From Mesocentrotus franciscanus (taxonomy: Eukaryota > Echinodermata > Echinoidea > Camarodonta > Strongylocentrotidae), in contig CP137674.1 of NCBI GenBank assembly GCA_037976565.1, positions 30,349,047 through 30,413,046 on the forward strand: 64,000 bases of DNA. Reading direction: 5' to 3'. This document shows positions 23,398 through 32,075 of the stretch, one piece after another. The position numbers were made by a program, and so were the translations under genes. Numbering within the stretch: the first letter of the stretch is position 1; the number at the start of each line of letters is the position of its first letter. Under the pieces are notes generated by a model, which did no database searches, was not told the DNA's origin, and saw nothing but the letters and a program-made list of their open reading frames with translations.

Positions 23398-24202
23398 GTG
23401 ATACATTATCCTTTTGAAACTTGGTCAGTTAAAAGTTCAGGATATACACGACTCGGAATTGCAAATAGCCAATTTTATGTTTTCGTACTTGCACAATTTG
23501 CTAGTTCTGTATTAGATGATTGTTTCATGAAAATCGTTCGTTTGTTCCATACTCTACCAGACAGTCAATTAAGTCACATTCGCATCCCTAAATATAAGTA
23601 TGAATTTTCTCGTACCACAATCACATTTAGTGGTCCAAAGTTGTGGAATGGTCTTGAGTCTGATATAACAAGTTGCCCTTCTCTGCTGTGTTTTAAAAAG
23701 AAATATAAAATTGAACTGATCAAGTCTTACATCACTGGTGAAATATTAATGTTTATCCCATTTGCCTTTTCTTGTGTGTGTGCGCGCGTGGGTGTATGTG
23801 TGTATGTTTAAACCATGTGGAGCTTATAGCTCCATGATATAAGTATATCATTATTTATTATATATTTCGGGGTCAAGCCTGTGAAAGGCCTTTAGACTTT
23901 GTTTGATCCCCCATACTATGATATGTATTTCGTTATTTCTATCTGTAGTAATTTTGTACTGTACCTATTTTTGGTGTTTAATTTCTATACTGTATCGTCA
24001 TGTTCAAGGTTGTTTTCTATGTTTTCATTAAAAGAATAGAGTAAGAAATAGGCTAGGTTGTATGATTTTGGTAAGCCCAAAAGAGTAATATTCAATTGAA
24101 TTGAACCCGAACATGACTTCAGTGCGAGGTACATGTACAATAAAGATATTGACATTGCCCTTGAGTAGAAATCTCGGAAGTCTTTAATATTGCGATCGTG
24201 TT
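23305..24202. mobile_element. ACACGATCGCAA MITE apparently split by a LINE insertion
   Basis: The left end GCACGATCGCAATTATTTC at about 23304 and the right end GTAGAAATCTCGGAAGTC ... TGCGATCGTGTT ending at 24202 match the two ends of the copies at 51525-51780 and 39338-39481. The retrotransposon tail (23398 to about 24110) lies between them. The nesting is inferred. Confidence 0.5.
23398..24110 (+). pseudogene. 5'-truncated non-LTR retrotransposon (C-terminal end of the pol ORF)
   Basis: An open frame 23398-23811 encodes 137 aa. From residue about 15 it has the tail that follows reverse transcriptase in many CR1/L2/jockey-like LINEs: short helices, then FSRTTITFSGPKLWNGLESD (residues 70-89), where GPKLWN is the recognisable core, and SLLCFKKKYKIELIKSY. 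No reverse transcriptase catalytic motif is present, so this is the usual 5'-truncated copy. The last residues run into a GT-rich microsatellite. The 3' UTR continues to about 24110 and ends in TTGAATTGAA-type repeats, as LINE tails do. The family assignment rests on the GPKLWN region only. Confidence 0.65.
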
Positions 24203-26065
24203 AAACATGAATTTCAAAATTTTCAAGTATGAGTTAGTGAAAATTGAGATGGATTTCTCCCACCCAATCTCGATCTGCTACTTATGCTTGATTTGAATGT
24301 CTTGCTGTTAAAATTATAATCTTGGATAAGTCACAAAAACTACCCAATGATTGGTGTTAGGTACGTGAAAAAGAGACGAGGAAAGACAGAGAGATGGAGA
24401 TTAGAATCATATGGAGACATCGAGAAAATCTTCATCTTTAGACACTTATAACAAAGCAAAAAATGAAGGAAAGAGAGACTGGTGAAGGTCAGCTATTATC
24501 AATTACTAAACGTTTTCACGATATGTTAAACATCTTCAGGAAACGGGATAAAGATTTATAAATGTACTAACAAACTACGAGACAATCCCTTTAACTGTAG
24601 GAGCTGACATTGGTGAACTCCACCGATAGTTTTCCATTTACATGTCATTTCTGAAACTATACGCATTCACTGAACTCACACTGTCACTGTTTGGTCACTT
24701 TTATACATTATGAATCTAACATTGATCCATGAATGGCGTCTCAAAGCGCTTTGTATCAAGTGGAAAAGGCGCTATATAAATTGCAGCTATTATTTCAACT
24801 GCTGCTATTGGTCCATGATCATCTATCCAGTTCGCTGAATTCTCGGAATACTAAGCATAGGCCTACACAGATAATATTTTGTTGATACATCTCATAGGAA
24901 ACAAAATACTATACAACCAATACCCTCTATTGGTTATCATGTGATGAATTACATATTGCAGAAAATGAGGCGTATAATATACAACTAATACATGCATATG
25001 ATATCATGATCAAAGTTATTGCAATTTTCATAAGAGAAATAACGTATGGCATACTTCATGTATCTCATACAGTCATCTTGATACATATCAAGAATCTTGT
25101 CATCTTCGTAGACTGTAGCATAAAACAATTGAATGAAAATATGAAAATAGAGACCTTAATTACATCGGGCAGTGAATGCAGACTGGATGTTATGAAAATA
25201 AACTTGTACTGTTCAGTGTGAAACAAAATATAAAGTGCGCATGATATATCCCAGACATTCTAGTTTACATGGATATATTGCGTTGGCTATTCATGTATAT
25301 ACACAAGCTTATCAAAGGCACTATATGCGTATAATAAACAGTTAACAACTCAATTATTCATGCCCCTTGTAAATTTCATGTTTTTTGTGTGTTTTTGAAA
25401 CTCAAGAATGAAAGGTGGACTGGTTGAATTAGGGCCTTTGTTAAATAATTTTAGATAGAAGCCTTTAATATGTCACATTCTCAGGAAACATAAATCGGGA
25501 CAACTCAATGTTTCCCATACTTAAATTATGGCAAAACTTGCTAAGAGTATGAATAATTTAGTTGTTAGCTGTAAAGCCTACTCCTGAACCTCCCTCTGTC
25601 AAGGCACATCTCCAGACCTATAGTCTTCATCACTGAGTTTCTGTACTTTCAAGGCATTCATGTAGACTTTCCAACCTGTAAATAAAATATATAGACATGC
25701 AGTACTCTTTATGTCTGTTTCTGCCGTTTGGCGATTGCTGCAGGAGCATCATGAGCATCATGCAAATCACCTGCAGTTCTTGATCAGTGGCTGCCGTGTC
25801 CAAGTCATCTATAGTGAACATACCAGACCATCGGATTCCTACAAGCAGTCACTGTAGAGAGTGATCATTCTATTTGACTACACCAATGGCTAATAAACGA
25901 CTTCAGACCCCCCTTTTCCACCAGGCAGCATCTCATTACTTCGACAAGTGTATATTCATCACGTACATGTTACTTGATATTCATAATATACTCCATACCT
26001 GACTTTCCCTATTTTTTCGGATGTTGTACGTCAAATTTACAAATCATCCAATCGACCAGCATGTT
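24203..26065. other. Intergenic, nothing recognised
   Basis: AT-rich DNA with short random frames. No repeats with visible termini and no exon-like frames. Confidence 0.5.
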
Positions 26066-26071
26066 GACAAT

Positions 26072-27031
26072 TATAGGCGGCCAAAAGGGCCAAAATTAAT
26101 AAGAGAAAATAAACAAACAATGATAGAAATAAACGTAGATTCAGAAATAGACATGAAGATAATGCAAAAATAAAGACAACCTCACAATTTAAGATCACTA
26201 CAAAAATAAATCAACTTTCAAAATAAATATAACACAGGAATAAAGACAATTTCAGAATTAAAGATAACTGCAAAAATAAGGACAACCTCCGAATTATAAA
26301 GAAAGCCTCGGACATAAATAGATGTCTGCAGAAATAAAGACAACCACAGAATTAAATATAAATGCAAAATTAAAGACAACAGAATTATAAAGAAAGCTTC
26401 GAAGATATAAAGTTATATCTGCCCAAATAAAGACAGCCACAGAATTAAAGATAACTGCAGAAATAAAAACAATCACAGAATTAAAGATATCTGCAGAAAT
26501 AAAGACAACCACAGAATTAAAGATAACTGCAGAAATAAAAACAATCACAGAATTAAAGATATCTGCAGAAATAAAGACAACCACAGAATTAAAGATATCT
26601 GCAGAAACAAGGACAACCACAGAATCAAAGTTTAGAAAGATAGATAACGACTTAAAATTAAGTCTACTATAAAAACAATATGCCCGCAGAATTATACTAC
26701 CAAATACAAATACATGATCAAAATCGCAAACAAACTGACAATAAGAGGACAAGAGAGGGTGCATAATTATGTAGCTATAGCTATACCGGCGTATACGTGC
26801 GACCGTTCCTAGCCCTAGCTAGCTATGTGTATACGTCCTATATTCACCACGAGAGGAACTTACTTTTCTTCAGACTTTACATCCCGGCCATGCCAGCTCA
26901 GAGCTCTTACTTAATTATAACATCAGCTAGTATGGCGGATAATAATAGAATTACAGAGGGAACTGCAAGAGATTTAATTGGAGCGCTATATGCCGTATTG
27001 ACCACATTAGAGCCAGTAGGCCTACGTACGC
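26072..27031 (+). repeat. Foldback element, left outer arm
   Basis: Reverse complement of 30388-31344, with near-identity wherever I compared them. The inner end is at CGCCACAATAAC (27020-27031). Confidence 0.9.
26144..26640. repeat. 18/36-bp tandem repeats in left arm
   Basis: Alternating 18-mers of the type AGAAATAAAGACAACCAC and AGAATTAAAGATAACTGC, degenerate outward and nearly exact around 26440-26620. Confidence 0.9.
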
Positions 27032-27230
27032 CACAATAACGATTAAGTAATGTTTAATGTCGTCAGATCAGATGCCTGTGGCTCTGTGATGTGAATGTGT
27101 GCATGTTTAAAACTCTAGCAGGCTAGGGCCCCATGCAGGCCCGGCCGGCTGCGCTGCCCAGCTCAGTTTGTATATACCCTCCGCTACTCACCCTGAATGG
27201 AGGACACACTGCACCGACTGAGCGCATGAG

Positions 27231-27600
27231 CTGGGGTTTCAATTTTAAAGCCCCTCTGTACTCCTTTCGCCAGGAGGGATTAGAGGGATTAGCGTGGATT
27301 GCAGCTGTACTCTTCACCATCTTACGTAATAGTGTAAACAAACTCTTAATGGGGCTCTGGCTGAAAGGAAATGAGAAGTAGGAAATATATATTTTGCTTC
27401 TTTTAATACATCTTCATGTCCAAAAGTCGCTCATCAATATGAAAGTTTGAACGAAGCAAAATGACCCAGAATTGGCGATATAACCAAAAATATTAACTCT
27501 GAAAACTATCACTCTTTCTCATTTCTATCACCCCTTCAAGGTCTCGGCAGGGGGATTACATTGGACAGTGCTAGCGTTTACTTTAGTTTAGGCCGTTCCA
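27231..27600 (+). repeat. Foldback inner block, copy 1 (direct repeat)
   Basis: GGGATTAGAGGGATTAGCGT, AAATGAGAAGTAGGAAATAT and TGACCCAGAATTGGCGATAT recur at 28140-28510 in the same orientation and at 29998-30387 inverted. Confidence 0.85.
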
Positions 27601-27636
27601 AGTATTGTGTCGTGCATTCTTACTACAGGCCAAGCC

Positions 27637-28126
27637 TTGAAGGGCAACCCAACCCTTCTAATAAGTTCATCAGAGAAACAGAATGGCGAAAGTTTGAAAT
27701 AAATCGGACCACTATTAAGAAAATTATGAGTGTTTGAACTTTGAGATCACTTTAGCAATGTAAATCTCAAATCTGCAATTTTGTAAGTGGATTGTGACGT
27801 AGTGACGGATTATTCTCCCGTTTGTCGTGTAGAAAAATATCACTTATTTCTGTTTTTCTCCCAAGCGCCTTCACTCTCGGGGCACTACTCAAAATATAGT
27901 ATGGAGAGTACATTGGAGAGTACATTACAGGTCCTCTAAAAAGAAAAGACTATCCCGAGTCATATATTTATTAAAAGATGATATTTTAGTCCTTTTGTGT
28001 ATGAGAGCAAATGGGAAACTTTCAAATATTCTAAACTTTCTAATTTGTTGTCCGATTTCATTCAAACTTTCATCAGTATGCTTCTTTGATTTTTCTACAT
28101 TATTCCAGACAAGTTTGCTATTGAAG
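27637..28126 (-). mobile_element. TTAA-type MITE, copy C, nested in the foldback element
   Basis: Begins TTGAAGGGCAACCCAACCCT and runs in reverse orientation to the copies at 2332 and 17091, ending GACAAGTTTGCTATTGAAG. The tips are mutated (TTGA instead of TTAA). Confidence 0.75.
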
Positions 28127-28139
28127 TGTTGAAAGTCAA

Positions 28140-28510
28140 ATGGGGGTTTCAATTTAAGCCCCTCTGCACTAGTTTGGCCAGTAGGGATTAGAGGGATTAG
28201 CGTGGATTGCATCTTACGTAATACTGTAAACAAACTCTTACTGGGGCTCTGGCTGAAAGGAAATGAGAAGTAGGAAATATATATTTTGCTTCTTTTAATA
28301 TATCTTCATGTCCAAAAGTCGCTCATCAAAATGAAAGTTCGAACGAAGCAAAATGACCCAGAATTGGCGATATAACCAAAATTTTAACTCTGAAAGCTAC
28401 CACTCTTTCTCCCTTCCTCTATCTCTCTTTCATGCTTATCTCTCTCTCTCTCTCTATCACCCCTTCAAGGTCTCTGCGGGGGGGGGGATTACATTGGACA
28501 GTGGTAGTGT
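28140..28510 (+). repeat. Foldback inner block, copy 2 (direct repeat)
   Basis: Partial direct repeat of 27231-27600. It lacks the GCTGTACTCTTCACC segment and has gained a TC-rich insert near 28410-28455. Confidence 0.85.
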
Positions 28511-28599
28511 TTACTTTAGGCTTAATGCTATCTCAGTTCTAGAAGCGTTGAAAGTCAAATCAGTAGGTCCATGGTCAAATGGGTTTTTTCGTCATGAGA

Positions 28600-28795
28600 G
28601 TGTGTGTGTGTGTGAGTGGGTGAGAAAGAGAGAGAGAGACGGATAGTGACAGATGAGAGATAATTGTGAGGGGAGAATTGACACAGAGAGAGAGTGTGTG
28701 AGTGGGTGAGAGAGAGAGACAGACAGAGAGTGACAGATGAGAGATAATTGTGAGGGGGGAGAATTGACAGAGAGAGAGAGAGAGCAAGAGAGATT
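28600..28795. repeat. GT/GA microsatellite duplicated in the foldback loop
   Basis: Two copies of a block with GTGAGTGGGTGAGA, (GA)n and GATGAGAGATAATTGTGAGG lie at about 28610-28685 and 28695-28765. Confidence 0.8.
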
Positions 28796-29308
28796 GATGC
28801 ATTAGAAATCATTAGTGAATATATTTTTTGAAGAATGTAACTTGATTTTATTCTTTTGCCCATAAAATTCTTTAATTGAAATTACTGCCAAATGAGCGCT
28901 ACATAACGATATGATTTGTTTTTGATAGATCTGAGAACATATAAACTGTATGCAATTTATATCTTCATCTATAAGCCTACACGTACAGGCCAATTCGGTT
29001 CCACCGCTCCCCTCCCCAAATGAATAAAAACAGATAGTCAATGAAATATGACTAACAAGGCAATGAGGAGGTCTCCTATCGAATATTAATGGAACTAAAA
29101 GTGAATAGCATGAGCCGCCTCATGGTAGATCAATGCTAAGGGATTCATGCTTAAGTTATACAGAATGAGCATCCCAGAGAATTACGTACTGAACTTTTCT
29201 ATATATTTCTCAAAATGATATTGATAATTAATCGTACATTTCGCGACCCATAGAATAGCAACAAACTGACTTTGTGGTGGCGCTTTCCAGCAATTAAAAA
29301 ATATATGA

Positions 29309-29623
29309 AGGGTTTGGAGGAGTGACAATTCACTTGCCGCGGATGTTGTCGCTCATCTTGGCAAAGACGGTTTTGTGAAACACTTAGCGGACAAGTTGAA
29401 TGACATCTCAACACTGTCGCTCAACAGTGTCGAGATGTCGTTGATCTTAGATCTAAATAGGAAGATGACAGTTTCGAGAAACGACCCCACAGTGGCTAAC
29501 TTCACTCACGCGTGCGGTCTCGCACCCCACCGTCGGTACGGTATGCAATTGTTTTGTGCAGCAGTTCGCCGTGAATCCCATGAGAAAGTGTATAGAAAGT
29601 CTATTATATTTCTTTGTTTTTAG
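29309..29623 (+). CDS. Unrecognised open frame in the foldback loop (104 codons, no ATG at its start)
   Basis: Open from after TGA (29306-29308) to the stop at 29621-29623. The peptide has a protein-like composition: SDNSLAADVVAHLGKDGFVK, then ADKLNDISTLSLNSVEMSLI and DPTVANFTHACGLAPHRRYG. The DNA here is less AT-rich than the rest of the loop and richer in CpG. The frame has no early ATG, so it would be an exon or a captured fragment, not a complete gene. A near-perfect 16-bp stem-loop (29402-29439) lies inside it and may equally explain the frame by chance. I do not recognise a family. Hypothesis only. Confidence 0.25.
   Translation, partial: RVWRSDNSLAADVVAHLGKDGFVKHLADKLNDISTLSLNSVEMSLILDLNRKMTVSRNDPTVANFTHACGLAPHRRYGMQLFCAAVRRESHEKVYRKSIIFLCF
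29402..29439. repeat. 16-bp stem, 6-base loop hairpin
   Basis: GACATCTCAACACTGT, loop CGCTCA, then ACAGTGTCGAGATGTC, with one mismatch in the stem. Confidence 0.85.
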
Positions 29624-29997
29624 GAAAAATACTCCAAAAAAGATTTAAAAATTGACACGAAACATTTAAATCATGGCCATTATTTGAACAATTGATGAAT
29701 ATTTACTTGATTTAGGCCTATTTGGGTATGTTTTATAGTACTAATAGTAGGGTATCTCTACGCTGGAGTTACGGGGTCAAAGTAGGGATATGATTCTGAA
29801 TAAGCGCCAAAGAATTTAATATTTAGGTGTCTAGAGACTCTCTCTAGTCTAGACTAGATTTATAATTTATTGAATAAGATATATCTAATAATGCAGTAAT
29901 GGATCATCCTAGATTTTATTTTAATAACAAGTAATTAACTTATTTATTTAACTATTTAAATTATAGCCCCAGCTCATGCGCTCAGTCGGTGCAGTGT

Positions 29998-30387
29998 GGT
30001 TGGATTGCCCTTCAAGGCTTGGCCTGTAGTAAGAATGCACGACACAATACTTGGAACGGCCTAAACTAAAGTAAACGCTAGCACTGTCCAATGTAATCCC
30101 CCTGCCGAGACCTTGAAGGGGTGATAGAAATGAGAAAGAGTGATAGTTTTCAGAGTTAATATCTTTGTTATATCGCCAATTCTGGGTCATTTTGCTTCGT
30201 TCGAACTTTCATTTTGGTCTTCATCTAAATTATGAGTGACTTTTGGACATGAAGATATATTGAAAGAAGCAAAATATATATTTCCTACTTCTCATTTCCC
30301 TTCAGCCAGAGCCCCAGTAAGAGTTTGTTTACACTATTACGTAAGATGGTGAAGAGTACAGCTGCAATACACGCTAATCCCTCTAAT
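29998..30387 (-). repeat. Foldback inner block, inverted copy in right arm
   Basis: Reverse complement of 27285-27657. Its inner edge carries GGTTGGATTGCCCTTCAA, the tip of the TTAA MITE family, without the rest of that MITE. Confidence 0.85.
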
Positions 30388-30775
30388 TGTTATTGTGGCG
30401 TACGTAGGCCTACTGGCTCTAATGTGGTCAATACGGCATGTAGCGCTCCAATTAAATCTCTTGCAGTTCCCTCTGTAATTCTATTATTATCCGCCATACT
30501 GATGTTATAATTAAGTAAGAGCTCTGAGCTGGCATGGCCGGGATGTAAAGTCTGAAGACAAGTAAGTTCCCCTCGTGGTGAATATAGGACGTACACATAG
30601 CTAGCTAGGGCTAGGAACGGTCGCACGTACGCCGGTATAGCTATAGTTACTTATGCACCCTCTCTTGTCCTCTTATTGTCAGTTTGTTTGCGATTTTGAT
30701 CATGTATTTGTATTTGGTAGTATAATTTTGCGGGCATATTGTTTTTATAGTAGACTTAATTTTAAGTCGTTATCT

Positions 30776-31280
30776 ATCTTTCTAAACTTTGATTTTGTGG
30801 TTGTCCTTGTTTCTGCAGATATCTTTAATTCTGTGGTTGTCTTTATTTCTGCAGATATCTTTAATTCTGTGATTGTTTTTATTTCTGCAGTTATCTTTAA
30901 TTCTGTGGTTGTCTTTATTTCTGCAGATATCTTTAATTCTGTGATTGTTTTTATTTCTGCAGTTATCTTTAATTCTGTGGCTGTCTTTATTTGGGCAGAT
31001 ATAACTTTATATCTCCGAAGCTTTCTTTATAATTCTGTTGTCTTTAATTTTGCATTTTTATTAATTCTGTGGTTGTCTTTATTTCTGCAGACATCTATTT
31101 ATGTCCGAGGCTTTCTTTATAATTCGGAGGTTGTCCTTATTTTTGCAGTTATCTTTAATTCTGAAATTGTCTTTATTCCTGTGTTATATTTATTTTGAAA
31201 GTTGATTTATTTTTGTAGTGATCTTAAATTGTGAGGTTGTCTTTATTTTTGCATTATCTTCATGTCTATTTCTGAATCTA
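30776..31280. repeat. 18/36-bp tandem repeats in right arm
   Basis: Reverse complement of the left-arm array. Most regular around 30800-30980 (CTTTAATTCTGTGGTTGT / CTTTATTTCTGCAGATAT). Confidence 0.9.
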
Positions 31281-31282
31281 CG

Positions 31283-31308
31283 TTTATTTCTATCATTGTT
31301 TGTTTATT
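31283..31308 (-). terminator. Candidate poly(A) signals for the arrestin gene inside the foldback arm
   Basis: On the minus strand AATAAA occurs at 31283-31288 and 31303-31308, about 255-280 bases past the arrestin stop codon and inside the tip of the foldback element. None was seen in the unique DNA between. Confidence 0.3.
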
Positions 31309-31560
31309 TTCCCTTATTAATTTTGACCCTTTTGGCCGCCCATAGACAATAGTATGTTTAAGTAGGTCTAAGACACGTAGACATAGGTAAATTTGCAATC
31401 ATGCTGAGTAAGAACGATGTCTCTCTTTTCAAGTAATGGGCCAAATTGAATACAGCCATCATTTACTTGTTGAATCATAACAGTGACCTCCAACGACGGA
31501 GTTATAATGTTGTTGATGTAGCAAAAAAAAACGTGTCACATAAAAATGTCTTCAGTAATG

Positions 31561-32075
31561 TCAGACATAATGACATTCATAAACCTGACCGTCATCACCA
31601 ATCTCAAACTGAAACTGTCCGTCTTTCAGGTCAACCTGAGGCGCATTCATATGAGCTAGACCTATCGTGTTGATTTCCACAGCCTGGCCAGAAATGGTGA
31701 ACATGTTTTCATTCTGGTTCATATGGGACATTCCAAACTGTCCTGGTTCATCATAACCCTCCTCCTTGGAAGGCTTCCTGCTCAAGACCCCTGATCCTCT
31801 CGTGGTACGCATACTGTACTTGGTGACGCTCCCGCTGGACTTGCTCGCAAGAACTGACGCATCAAAATCATCATTGCTTTCGGTTCGGTCAAATGAATAT
31901 CCGTTAGATAAATCCGTACTAGACATTTGCGCCACCATGGGATGCTCCTTTCTTGCTGAGCCATTTGAGAGGGCGCCGTTGCCGTTGTTTGACACAGCAC
32001 CGTTGCGTGGAGTACCGTTGTGCGACTGCAGGATGGGGCGAGCATCTAACAAGGAAGCAGTCGATTCGCGCACCG
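31561..32075 (-). CDS. Alpha-arrestin exon 7 (C-terminal tail)
   Basis: Encodes VRESTASLLDARPILQSHNG through DGQFQFEIGDDGQVYECHYV and TGA at 31563-31561. The acceptor at 32076-32077 has an excellent pyrimidine tract (TTTACCCCTCTCTACC ... GTCTCAG). An alternative acceptor with exon start at 32186 is also in frame and would add 37 codons, but those residues look like translated intron. Confidence 0.85.

Larger units (their letters stand above)
26072..31344. mobile_element. Foldback (TU-like) transposable element, 5.27 kb
   Basis: The ends are long inverted repeats: TATAGGCGGCCAAAAGGG at the left, and GGCCGCCCATA at the right (reverse complement TATGGGCGGCC). GACAAT flanks both ends (26066-26071 and 31345-31350), a likely target-site duplication. 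The outer arms match over about 960 bp (26072-27031 with 30388-31344). A second homologous block follows (27285-27657 with 29998-30387) and is interrupted in the left arm. Inside the arms are 18-bp tandem repeats. The loop holds an extra direct copy of arm sequence, a nested MITE, GA/GT microsatellites and one unrecognised open frame. No transposase is seen. Long arms with internal tandem repeats are the hallmark of foldback elements, described in sea urchins as TU elements; assignment to that family is inference. Confidence 0.85.
30388..31344 (-). repeat. Foldback element, right outer arm
   Basis: Mirror of 26072-27031, inner end GTTATTGTGGCG. Small differences exist (for example TATA versus TATG at the tip, and a few single substitutions). 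Confidence 0.9.
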
